From Prolixibacteraceae bacterium (GTDB taxonomy: Bacteria > Bacteroidota > Bacteroidia > Bacteroidales > Prolixibacteraceae): DNA of 64,000 nt. Under the pieces are notes generated by a model. The model was given only the letters and a program-made list of their open reading frames with translations. It made no database searches and was not told the origin of the DNA. Each line of letters begins with the position of its first letter. Positions within the stretch are counted from its first letter, which is position 1. Position numbers and translations under genes: made by a program. Where the stretch lies: assembly GCA_028282705.1 (NCBI GenBank), contig JANQHI010000020.1, positions 1-64,000 on the forward strand. The letters run 5' to 3'. This document shows positions 20,502 through 29,633 of the stretch, piece after piece.

Positions 20502-21122
20502 ATGCGGAGTAATAAGGGGAAGAATCTGAAAACAAAAGCCGATAATCTTTTTGAAAGAATAAAAAAAGATGATGAAAAAGCCTTAGAAGATTTGTTCAGG
20601 TATTCTTTCCCACGTTTGTTTGATTTTGCCCATAAAATTACTGGAAATAATGCCGTTGCTGAGGATATCATTCAGGATACTTATATAAAACTTTGGGAGA
20701 ATCGCAATTCGTTAACAGCCGGCAATATTGAAGCTTTGCTTTTTAAAATGGTCAGGAACCAATGTATTAATCATGTAAAATATCTTAAAGTAGTTTCAGA
20801 AAAGAAGGTAAAGTTTCAGTCGCTTGCAAAGTTTGAGGAAATGTACCGGATTGATTTTATCCGCGATGAGCCATATATCCTGATCGAAAAGGAATTAAAA
20901 GAAGAAATAGAAAAAGTAATTAATAGTCTGCCTGACCGATGTAAAGAAGTGTTTAAACTTAGCAGGCTTGAAGGCCTAAAAAACCGGGAAATTGCTGAGA
21001 AACTACAGATAAATATAAAAAATGTTGAACGCCATATATCAAGGGCACTAAGCACTTTTAAACAAAGCCTCCCAAAGGATTTCCCTCTTATTCTGATTGT
21101 TCTTGTTTTAAAATATATGTAA
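20502..21122 (+). CDS. RNA polymerase ECF sigma factor (FecI-like)
   Basis: Sigma r2 (NNAVAEDIIQDTYIKLWENR) and r4 (LPDRCKEVFKLSRLEGLKNREIAEKLQINIKNVERHISRAL). Confidence 0.94.
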   Translation: MRSNKGKNLKTKADNLFERIKKDDEKALEDLFRYSFPRLFDFAHKITGNNAVAEDIIQDTYIKLWENRNSLTAGNIEALLFKMVRNQCINHVKYLKVVSEKKVKFQSLAKFEEMYRIDFIRDEPYILIEKELKEEIEKVINSLPDRCKEVFKLSRLEGLKNREIAEKLQINIKNVERHISRALSTFKQSLPKDFPLILIVLVLKYM

Positions 21123-21205
21123 TAAACATTAACGACTAAAATCGACATCCTGTTCCGGATTAAATCTTTTGCGATCCAAATTGTATAAGGATTTTAAATT
21201 TTTAT

Positions 21206-21239
21206 GATGGGTAAACTACACTTGTTTCTGTTATATTAT
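21206..21239 (+). promoter_or_regulatory. Two-box motif, candidate ECF-sigma promoter upstream of fecR
   Basis: GATGGGTAAAC-N13-GTTATATTAT immediately before the fecR ORF. Confidence 0.45.
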
Positions 21240-22240
21240 TGACGGATAATATTATGGGAAAAAAATCAAACAAATATAAAGAGATGATCATTCGTTATTT
21301 GGAAGGACAACTTCTTGATAATGAATATGAAGAACTTTCATCTTTTTTAAGTGAAAAAGAGAACCTGAGGCTTTTTGATGAAACAAAAAAATATTGGACC
21401 CCTTCAACAAAAGAAAGCAGAAAAGCCGACCAAAACTGGATTCGGCTCCGTTCAAGGATAGCCAGAAATAAGGTAATAACCGGAAACATAAAAAGTAATA
21501 AACGATATTTTCAATGGGCTTATAGAGCAGCTGCAATTTTAATAATTGGTTTAATTGTAGGATTAACAATTATTAATCTGAGAAATACATCAAAATTAGC
21601 TGTAAATCAGACCATTATCGAAACTCCTCGTGGAGAAAAATCCAAAATTACACTGCCTGACGGATCTGAAGTTTGGCTTAATTCCTCATCGGAACTCAGA
21701 TATTCTTCGTTTACCACAAAATTGAGGCAGGTGTCATTAAAAGGTGAAGCATATTTTAATATCAAAAGAAGTGAAAAAGCCCTTTTTAAGGTCATTACGG
21801 AAAGATGTGATATTGAAGTGTTCGGAACAAAATTCAATGTCATGGCATACGATGATTTCCATCGTAATGAAATTACACTTATTTCCGGGAAAGTTAACAT
21901 ACGTGCTTCTAATAAAACTATTGAAATGATCCCCGGGGAAAGAACAATCATTAAAAATGAATCCATAACAAAGGAAAGAGTTCCAATTGAACAGTCAATT
22001 GGGTGGGTAGATAACACGTTCATTTTTGACGATATACTCCTGACAGAATTAATAAAGCGCCTGGAACTTAGATATGATGTTGACATTGATTTAGAACTCG
22101 GTTCGGAATCTGACGTAAGTTTTGGCGGAACCTTTAAGAATGAAGAAACCATCTGGCAAGTGCTGGATGCAATAAATGTTTATGTTCCAATTGAATATGA
22201 AAGAACCTCTTCAAGAGAAATATCGATGAAAGTAAAATAG
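21239..22240 (+). CDS. FecR-type anti-sigma factor
   Basis: TM plus FecR domain (TPRGEKSKITLPDGSEVWLNSSSELRYSS...LKGEAYFNIKRSEKALFKV...FGTKFNVMAYDD). Start may be the internal ATG at 21254. Confidence 0.94.
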   Translation: MTDNIMGKKSNKYKEMIIRYLEGQLLDNEYEELSSFLSEKENLRLFDETKKYWTPSTKESRKADQNWIRLRSRIARNKVITGNIKSNKRYFQWAYRAAAILIIGLIVGLTIINLRNTSKLAVNQTIIETPRGEKSKITLPDGSEVWLNSSSELRYSSFTTKLRQVSLKGEAYFNIKRSEKALFKVITERCDIEVFGTKFNVMAYDDFHRNEITLISGKVNIRASNKTIEMIPGERTIIKNESITKERVPIEQSIGWVDNTFIFDDILLTELIKRLELRYDVDIDLELGSESDVSFGGTFKNEETIWQVLDAINVYVPIEYERTSSREISMKVK

Positions 22241-22250
22241 TTAATTAATA

Positions 22251-22284
22251 AAGCGCCGGCTGAGCGGCCACTCTGCCAACGCTT
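22251..22284 (+). promoter_or_regulatory. Intergenic hairpin between fecR and susC
   Basis: AAGCG-cc-GGC ... GCC-aa-CGCTT, 5+3 bp stem with a symmetric 2x2 internal loop. Confidence 0.5.
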
Positions 22285-22321
22285 CAAATTTTAATATGTG
22301 TAATTAAAACCACTCTAAATT

Positions 22322-25300
22322 ATGGAAAAAAAAGATGTAAAGCAAAGGCTTTTTAAAGGGTCTCTGCTAAGAAAATTGCTAAACATTATGAAACTGACAA
22401 CAATTTTAATGTTTCTGGCTTTAATGCAGGTTACTGCGGCTTCCTTCTCGCAAGGAAACAAGCTGAACCTGACATTTAAGGATCAAACAATAAAAGAAGT
22501 CTTCTATGAGATTGAAAGACAATCGGATTATTCAATTTTTTATAAAAACGAAATGTTGAAAAATATTGAACAAAAATCCGGTAACTACCAGGGAATTGAT
22601 GTTTTTGAGGTATTGGAAGATTTACTTCTGGACGAGAATTTAACCTATCAGGTAAAAGGAAGGTTAATCATGATTGTCTCTAAAGATGGAGAGTTTGAGC
22701 GCATTATTAAGCAGCAGACAAAAGCCGTTAATGGGAAAGTTACGGATGAAAGTGGATTACCGCTTCCCGGTGTGACAATTCTGGTGAAGAGTACAATCCA
22801 GGGAACTATATCAGATGAGGATGGTAATTACTCTTTATCAAGCGTACCTGCTGATGCAACATTGGTATTCTCGTTTGTAGGGATGCTAAGTCAGGAGATC
22901 GTAGTGGGTGACCAGGCTACGATCAATGTAACCATGATGGTTGATGCCATTGGAATAGAGGAAGTAGTTGCAATTGGTTATGGAACTGTAAAAAAATCAG
23001 ACCTCACAGGTTCCGTTTCCTCCATTACTGATGACGATTTTAATAAGGGAATTAGTACTTCTGTTGACCAGTTGATATCAGGGCGTTCTCCCGGGGTTGA
23101 TGTGGTACAAACGAGTTCAGAACCTGGCGGTGGAGTATCGGTCAGGATCCGTGGTAATACATCAGTTAATGCAACCAACGAACCATTGTATGTCATTGAT
23201 GGTGTCCCGCTGGATAACTCCAGTCCCTTGTCATCAACTTCAGGAGGAAGAACACTTTTAGGAAGTAACCCTAATGCAAAAAACCCTTTAAATACAATAA
23301 ATACCAGTGACATCGAGTCGGTGGAGATTTTAAAAGATGCTTCCGCTACAGCTATTTACGGGGCACGTGGAGCTAATGGCGTGATCCTGATTACTACTAA
23401 AAGTGGTAAAGCAGGTAAGATGTCCATTAACTACAACTTTTACGGTGGTAATCAAACCCTGGCAAAAAAGCGGGATGTGCTTTCAACAAGCGAATATATT
23501 GATGTAATTAACGGTATGGAACAAGATCGGGGAGATGATCCCCCCTTTAGTGCATCCGATATTGCTGCAATTGGAGAAGGAACTGATTGGCAGGATGAAA
23601 TATTCAGAGACGCCATAGTGCAAAACCACACGTTATCGTTTTCAGGCGGAAAGAACAACACGACATTTTATACATCTCTAAATTATTTTGACCAGAAAGG
23701 GATTGTTAAAAACACCGGGATTAAAAGGTATGTAGGAAGGTTAAGGTTAAATCAGAAGTGGAGTGATAGGTTCTCTTTGCAAGTTATTATTAACACCAGT
23801 TTAATACAAGATGACAATAGTATTGATAACATCCAAATCAATGAAAATGCAGGCCCGATAAATACAGCATTCCTGTATGACCCTACTGAGCCTGTATGGA
23901 ATGAAGATGGTACGATTAACAAGTCGCCAAATCTTACTATAAACAACCCGGTTGGCCTTGTTGAAGGAGTCTCCAGCAAAAGTGAGATAAACAGGACCTA
24001 TGGTAACTTATCAATGAATTATAATTTAACAGACGACCTTGTTGCAAAGCTTAATTTTGGATCGGATCGCCAAACTAATGTCGTGGATGTTTATAATTCC
24101 AGATTGACCATATATGGAGAAGACAACAAGGGCGCGAGTAATATCGCCTCAAGGATAACTTCAAACGTGTTATCGGAGTTTACTTTAAACTATTCTAAAG
24201 ATATTAACGAGAATCAAAAAATTTCCGTACTGGGCGGGGTTACCTACCAGGCTTTTTCGCGAAGGTATTATTCCATGGGAATTATGGGATTCCCTTCAGA
24301 TATCACGAAAACAGATGCTATGGGATTAGGCAATATAACATACGCTGCTATGGGATCAAGCAGAAGCAAGAATACATTGCTGTCTTATTTGGGGCGTGTA
24401 AACTATTCATTACTGGGAAGGTATCTGTTCACTGCATCGTTTCGTGCTGATGGTTCCTCGCGGTTTGGTGAAAACAATAAATTCGGTTATTTCCCATCCT
24501 TTGCTTTTGGCTGGAAGCTCGAGGAAGAGGCTTTTATCCCTGATTTTTTCAAGCAATTGAAGTTACGGGCAAGCTGGGGGCAAACCGGGAACCAGGGAAT
24601 AGGCAATTATGCATCTCTCACAACATTTTCAGCTGGTAATACAGCGCTCTTAGGAGGGGCTCTGGTTCAAGGCACGAACCCATCAAGGGTTCCAAATCCC
24701 GGACTTAAGTGGGAAACTACAATCCAAACTAACGCTGGAATTGACTTTAGCATATTTGATGGACGATTGAGTGGTAGTTTCGACTATTTTAACAAGCAAA
24801 CCAAAGATATGCTACTTTACGTTCCACTTCCACCTTCAACAGGTTACGGTTCCGTGCTAAAGAATTTAGGGAAAATGGAAAACAAAGGATTTGAAATTTT
24901 CCTGAATTCAGTTAATGTTAGTAGCTCAAATTTTTCGTGGTCGACAACACTGAATTTCTCTGCTGTCAATAATGAAGTAGTCGATATCGGGGATGCGGTT
25001 AGAATTCTCCGCGGGGGACTTCAGGGAGTTGGAAATACTTCAATAGTAATAGAAGGTGAGCCTATTGATTCTTATTATGGTGCGGAAATTATTGGAATAT
25101 TTGGTTCCCAGGCGGAGGTTGATGCAAGCAGTCAGCCGGGAGCAAGCCCGGGTTATCCAATATTCAGGGATGTAAATAACGATGGGTCAATCACGGATGA
25201 AGACAGAGTCATGCTGGGTAAACCAATGCCTGATTTCACTTACGGGTTACAAAATATGATTTCGTATAAGAATTTCACACTTGACTTTTTCATTCAAGGA

Positions 25301-25726
25301 CAAGAAGGTGCTGAAATGCTCAACGTGAATTCAATTGAAAGCTTATTCCCTTCTAATCCAAGAAGGAATATGTATTCCGAACACGGCCTAAACCGATGGA
25401 CAGAAAATAATAAAGACACCAAATGGCCTTCAGGAACATTCCCGTCAGCTTACGTCGGGCCATCTAAAGTATCAAACCTAGTGGTTGAAGATGCTTCCTA
25501 TATTCGGTTGAAAACGGTCAGGTTAAGTTATACTATTCCTGCCCGGAAAATTAATTTCCTGAACTCTGCAGAAGTATATGTTTTAGGGCAAAACCTGTTC
25601 ACCATTACCGATTATAGTGGATTTAACCCGGAAACAAATTCCCTGGGCAGAAGCTCTGCCCGGGTTGATTATAGCTCATATCCATTAGCAAAAGTGTGGA
25701 TGCTTGGAGTTAATTTGGAATTTTAG
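22322..25726 (+). CDS. SusC/RagA TonB-dependent transporter with STN domain
   Basis: STN (LNLTFKDQTIKEVFYEIERQSDYSIFYKNEM), CPD-like repeat, plug (VRIRGNTSVNATNEPLYVIDGVPL...KDASATAIYGARGANGVILITTKSG). Confidence 0.97.
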   Translation: MEKKDVKQRLFKGSLLRKLLNIMKLTTILMFLALMQVTAASFSQGNKLNLTFKDQTIKEVFYEIERQSDYSIFYKNEMLKNIEQKSGNYQGIDVFEVLEDLLLDENLTYQVKGRLIMIVSKDGEFERIIKQQTKAVNGKVTDESGLPLPGVTILVKSTIQGTISDEDGNYSLSSVPADATLVFSFVGMLSQEIVVGDQATINVTMMVDAIGIEEVVAIGYGTVKKSDLTGSVSSITDDDFNKGISTSVDQLISGRSPGVDVVQTSSEPGGGVSVRIRGNTSVNATNEPLYVIDGVPLDNSSPLSSTSGGRTLLGSNPNAKNPLNTINTSDIESVEILKDASATAIYGARGANGVILITTKSGKAGKMSINYNFYGGNQTLAKKRDVLSTSEYIDVINGMEQDRGDDPPFSASDIAAIGEGTDWQDEIFRDAIVQNHTLSFSGGKNNTTFYTSLNYFDQKGIVKNTGIKRYVGRLRLNQKWSDRFSLQVIINTSLIQDDNSIDNIQINENAGPINTAFLYDPTEPVWNEDGTINKSPNLTINNPVGLVEGVSSKSEINRTYGNLSMNYNLTDDLVAKLNFGSDRQTNVVDVYNSRLTIYGEDNKGASNIASRITSNVLSEFTLNYSKDINENQKISVLGGVTYQAFSRRYYSMGIMGFPSDITKTDAMGLGNITYAAMGSSRSKNTLLSYLGRVNYSLLGRYLFTASFRADGSSRFGENNKFGYFPSFAFGWKLEEEAFIPDFFKQLKLRASWGQTGNQGIGNYASLTTFSAGNTALLGGALVQGTNPSRVPNPGLKWETTIQTNAGIDFSIFDGRLSGSFDYFNKQTKDMLLYVPLPPSTGYGSVLKNLGKMENKGFEIFLNSVNVSSSNFSWSTTLNFSAVNNEVVDIGDAVRILRGGLQGVGNTSIVIEGEPIDSYYGAEIIGIFGSQAEVDASSQPGASPGYPIFRDVNNDGSITDEDRVMLGKPMPDFTYGLQNMISYKNFTLDFFIQGQEGAEMLNVNSIESLFPSNPRRNMYSEHGLNRWTENNKDTKWPSGTFPSAYVGPSKVSNLVVEDASYIRLKTVRLSYTIPARKINFLNSAEVYVLGQNLFTITDYSGFNPETNSLGRSSARVDYSSYPLAKVWMLGVNLEF

Positions 25727-25748
25727 TTAAATATAAAAAAATAAAGAA

Positions 25749-27158
25749 ATGAAAAATATTAAGAAACTAATAGCGTGTATCAGTGTAATATTCACGTTAC
25801 TTATTATTTCAGGTTGTCACGATGAACTGGATCAACAACCATATTCTGAACTCGCTCCTGGTAACTTCTTATCAACTGAAGAAGGTATGAATTCAGTGCT
25901 TGCATCGTCTTATTCAGAATTTCAGATGCAAGGTTTCGGGTATACATTCAGGGTACATACGAACATATTCACTTGCGGCACTGCCTGGCCATTAGGTGGC
26001 GGATGGGAAGGCGGTGTTGGTGTACCGCTAACCGATTTTACCTGGGATGCTAGTAGTAGTGCTGTCTATAATATATGGGTGAAAGGTTTTACTGCAATCC
26101 GCGATGCAAATGAAGTATTAAGGAATTTGGAAAAGTATTCGTTCTCTGACGATTTTAAAAACAGGATTAAGGCTGAGGCAATGGCAATAAGAGGGGCAAT
26201 GTTTAATACCTTATATACATATTATGGCACATATCCAATTATTACAGAAGATTCAGACCTGACAGAAGGACAACCTTTAGCTTCAGATGAGGCTGCCAGA
26301 AACCAGATAGAAAGCGACCTTACTACAGCCCAGAATTTATTACCCGTTGATATGCCATGGGGCCACGCGGACAAAGGGGGAGTTATGGGCGTGTTATGCA
26401 AGTATTATTTAAATACCAAACAATGGCAAAAAGCTGCTGATATGGCTAGCGATATCATCGCTTTAAACAAGTATGAGCTACTTCCCGATTATGCGGATAT
26501 TTACCATTATTTTAACGAGGGAAATAAGGAATTCCTATGGGCAATTCCGAAAACAACCACGAGTTTTGCTGTCGGTCTCCATATTAATGCACTTGGATTA
26601 CCTCCATCCATGGGAATACCAACCTGGGGAGCCCGTGTGTTTTTCTTCGATGACTTTGTAAACAGTTTTCATCCCGATGATAAAAGAAAGGATCAAATCC
26701 TTACAACTTATACGGTTTCAGGAAATACTGTTGACGGATTAGGTCAGGATAAATCAATCAGTTTAAAATATATACGGGATGTAACTGCACCCGGGACAAA
26801 TGAAGGTAATGATGTTACCCTCGTGAGGTATGCTGACATTCTTCTTGCACGGGCTGAAGCACTGAACGAATTGAATGGCCCCAGCCAGGAAGCCATTAAT
26901 TTAATAGACCAGGTTAGGGCAAGGGCAGGGATTCCATTGCTGGGAGACCCATCAGGATTTAACCAGGGAAGTCTTCGCGATTTGATTCTGGAAGAACGCA
27001 AATTCGAATTTTACTACGAAGATAAACGAAGGGAAGATTTAATCAGGCATGGAAAATTTATTTCACAGGCCGTTAGCAGGGGTAAGAATGCAACCCAGTA
27101 CCATATTTATTTCCCGGTTCCGCAAGCTGAAGTTGATGCCAATGATCAAATTGATTAA
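25749..27158 (+). CDS. SusD/RagB family lipoprotein
   Basis: Lipobox (IISGCHDELDQQPYSELAPGNF), SusD motifs (RYADILLARAEALNELNGPSQEAINLIDQVRARAG); short C-terminus PVPQAEVDANDQID. Confidence 0.94.
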   Translation: MKNIKKLIACISVIFTLLIISGCHDELDQQPYSELAPGNFLSTEEGMNSVLASSYSEFQMQGFGYTFRVHTNIFTCGTAWPLGGGWEGGVGVPLTDFTWDASSSAVYNIWVKGFTAIRDANEVLRNLEKYSFSDDFKNRIKAEAMAIRGAMFNTLYTYYGTYPIITEDSDLTEGQPLASDEAARNQIESDLTTAQNLLPVDMPWGHADKGGVMGVLCKYYLNTKQWQKAADMASDIIALNKYELLPDYADIYHYFNEGNKEFLWAIPKTTTSFAVGLHINALGLPPSMGIPTWGARVFFFDDFVNSFHPDDKRKDQILTTYTVSGNTVDGLGQDKSISLKYIRDVTAPGTNEGNDVTLVRYADILLARAEALNELNGPSQEAINLIDQVRARAGIPLLGDPSGFNQGSLRDLILEERKFEFYYEDKRREDLIRHGKFISQAVSRGKNATQYHIYFPVPQAEVDANDQID

Positions 27159-27168
27159 TAGTGTGGAT

Positions 27169-28551
27169 ATGAGATTTTTAAAAAGCTTTGTTTTATTAAG
27201 TACTACAGTATTTTTCCTGAGTTGTAGCGGTCAAGTCCAAAAAGAAGATATAAACAAGCCCAATATCGTATTTATTTTTACCGATGATTTGGGGTATGGA
27301 GATATCGGCTGTTTTGGCGCCAATGACATAAAGACGCCAAATATTGACCGAATAGCAGATGAGGGAATAAAATTTACTGAGTTTTACTCAGCATCCCCGA
27401 TTTGCAGCCCTTCGAGAGCAGGGCTGTTAACCGGGCGGATGCCTCAGCGTATGGGGATTAACGGCGTCTTTTTCCCGGATAGTTATACAGGCATGTCCCC
27501 TGATGAGGTTACAATTGCCGAAGTGCTTAAAGAGCAGGGATATGCAACAGGCATAATCGGCAAGTGGCATTTGGGCCACAGAAAACAATTCCTCCCCTTA
27601 AATCAGGGTTTTGATGAGTACTTTGGCATCCCTTACAGTAATGATATGACAAGTGTTGTATACATGAGGGGCAACGAGGTGGAAGAATTCCACGTGGACC
27701 AAAGCCTCACTACAAAAACCTATACAAAGGAAGCGTTAAGTTTTATTGATAAACATGCAGAAAGGCCTTTCTATTTGTACATAGCCCACAGTATGCCCCA
27801 TGTGCCAATTTATGCATCGGATGAATTCCTTGGCACCTCAGGCAGGGGCTTATATGGCGATGTAATCCAGGAAATAGATTGGAGCGTTGGGCAGGTCATA
27901 GGTAAACTGAAAGGGTTAGGGCTTTTGGAAAATACACTCATAGTGTTTTCCAGCGATAATGGTCCCTGGTTGGTAATGAAAGACCACGGCGGATCGGCCG
28001 GCAACCTGAGGGAAGGTAAAGGATTTACATTTGAAGGAGGGGTGAGGGTACCTACTGTCGCCATGTGGAAAGGGTTCATCCCTGCAGGGGTTGTATATGA
28101 TGATATGGCTACGCAAATGGATTGGTTTCCGACATTTTCCAGGATAGCAAATGCCCGGTTAGATAACGAAATACCTCTTGATGGGAGCGACATTACCGAC
28201 GTTTTACTAGGCAACGATAACAAAAGGCAGGATGATGCATTTATGTATTATATGCTTGGCGACCTGCGGTGTTTCAGGAAAGGGGATTGGAAAGTTAAAC
28301 TTCCATATAAAGGCCATCCCGGATCAATTTGGACGAAACAGGTCGCTGCCCATGACACACTGGTTTTTAACCTGAAAGAAGATCCAGGTGAAACAAATAA
28401 TTTGTACATATCAGATAAAGTCAGGGCTCTGCATTTAATAGACGAAATGGTAAAAATGCAAAAGCAAAAAGGGTTAGATAAGTTGCCACCTTCATTAGTG
28501 ATACGTACTCCTGTGGACAATAGCCATTTTGAACATTTATACGAAGATTAG
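27169..28551 (+). CDS. Type I sulfatase (formylglycine-dependent), lipoprotein
   Basis: NIVFIFTDDLGYGDIGCFG and FGly signature CSPSRAGLLTGR. The track ORF starts at 27049 inside susD; the in-frame ATG at 27169 precedes a lipoprotein signal (MRFLKSFVLLSTTVFFLSCSG). Confidence 0.94.
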   Translation: MRFLKSFVLLSTTVFFLSCSGQVQKEDINKPNIVFIFTDDLGYGDIGCFGANDIKTPNIDRIADEGIKFTEFYSASPICSPSRAGLLTGRMPQRMGINGVFFPDSYTGMSPDEVTIAEVLKEQGYATGIIGKWHLGHRKQFLPLNQGFDEYFGIPYSNDMTSVVYMRGNEVEEFHVDQSLTTKTYTKEALSFIDKHAERPFYLYIAHSMPHVPIYASDEFLGTSGRGLYGDVIQEIDWSVGQVIGKLKGLGLLENTLIVFSSDNGPWLVMKDHGGSAGNLREGKGFTFEGGVRVPTVAMWKGFIPAGVVYDDMATQMDWFPTFSRIANARLDNEIPLDGSDITDVLLGNDNKRQDDAFMYYMLGDLRCFRKGDWKVKLPYKGHPGSIWTKQVAAHDTLVFNLKEDPGETNNLYISDKVRALHLIDEMVKMQKQKGLDKLPPSLVIRTPVDNSHFEHLYED

Positions 28552-28639
28552 TGTAACTAAGAATATCCTGGTCATAGGCATTGATATTGCTATCGCTTTC
28601 AAGTTTTATTGAAATTGATAAAAATATCATATGGGAACA

Positions 28640-28672
28640 GGAGAATCTCAAATCAGTATATTGGGATTCTCC
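28640..28672 (+). terminator. Possible hairpin/terminator after the sulfatase gene
   Basis: GGAGAATC ... GATTCTCC, 8-bp perfect arms, 17-nt loop, no T tract. Confidence 0.35.
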
Positions 28673-29006
28673 CGAATCCCTCTGGTATTCAGATAAGTTG
28701 TGTATACGTAAATAGTCTTTGTTTTGCAACATTAAAATACTAAATACCAATAATATGCACGGCTTTTTTGCCATTAGGTTATTCCTTTTTTATTAACAAT
28801 TTTATTCCGCCAACGGGTTTTTATAATGTAAGTCTCTTACCTTAGTTTGAACACACAGTGAAAAATGATTTTTCTTCTATTTAATTATAATAAGGGTAAT
28901 TGAATGGGGGCAACTTTTATGGTTAAGCCTTGTTTATGGTACAATCAATGTTTTTTATCTTTTGATAATAATTTTAAATGGCATATTTTTATTCCATAGG
29001 AGTTGA

Positions 29007-29618
29007 ATGGAAAGGTTAATGAATAGTAACTTAAAATATGAGGAGCCTGATTTACTTTTTAACCTGAAACAAAACAATGGAAAAGCTTTTGAAGAAGTAT
29101 ATGAAAGGTATGCAGGAGAGCTTTATCCATTTATTTTATCAAAAGTAAAAGTAAAAGAGATTACAGAAGAGATCATTCAGGACATTTTTATATCCTTATG
29201 GGAAAATAAAGATAGCCTTGAAATCCATACTTCATTGAAATCCTATCTTTTTAGTGCTGCAAAATATAAAGTGCTCAATTATATCAGGTCTGAAAAAGTA
29301 TATAAAAAATATGCATTGCATTTTGCTTTATTCCTGGTTGAACATTATCAAAATTCGGGAGAAACACTATTGGAATTGCATGACCTGGAGGCGGAAATTG
29401 AAAAAATTATTTCGAAATTGCCTGAAAGGTGCAGGGATGCATTCAGGATGAGCAGGATGGAAGATATGGACCTAGATGAAATTTCGGAAAAAATGGGTAT
29501 TTCAAAACGTACAGTGGAGAATTATATAACACGCTCACTAAAACTTTTGCGCCAGGAGTTGATAAATTATTCCCCACTCATTATCTTATGGTTTAGGTAT
29601 TGGGAGAAATTGCAATAA
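29007..29618 (+). CDS. RNA polymerase ECF sigma factor without adjacent fecR
   Basis: Sigma r2 (EITEEIIQDIFISLWENKD) and r4 (LPERCRDAFRMSRMEDMDLDEISEKMGISKRTVENYITRSLKLLR). The next gene is MOSC. Confidence 0.93.
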   Translation: MERLMNSNLKYEEPDLLFNLKQNNGKAFEEVYERYAGELYPFILSKVKVKEITEEIIQDIFISLWENKDSLEIHTSLKSYLFSAAKYKVLNYIRSEKVYKKYALHFALFLVEHYQNSGETLLELHDLEAEIEKIISKLPERCRDAFRMSRMEDMDLDEISEKMGISKRTVENYITRSLKLLRQELINYSPLIILWFRYWEKLQ

Positions 29619-29633
29619 ACTGGCAACCTATAC

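Noticed and set aside
21607-22152. 181-aa antisense ORF on - strand inside fecR
   Set aside because: Complete overlap with a well-supported FecR CDS; Ser/Leu-rich shadow-frame composition; no recognizable domain.
27049-27168. N-terminal extension of the sulfatase ORF overlapping susD
   Set aside because: The overlap is out of frame with susD, and the ATG at 27169 is followed by a proper lipoprotein signal.
27810-28223. 137-aa antisense ORF within the sulfatase
   Set aside because: Entirely opposite a strongly supported sulfatase CDS.
28421-28774. 117-aa - strand ORF extending into the sulfatase-sigma gap
   Set aside because: Half overlaps the sulfatase; no recognizable motif; low-complexity AT-rich gap translation.
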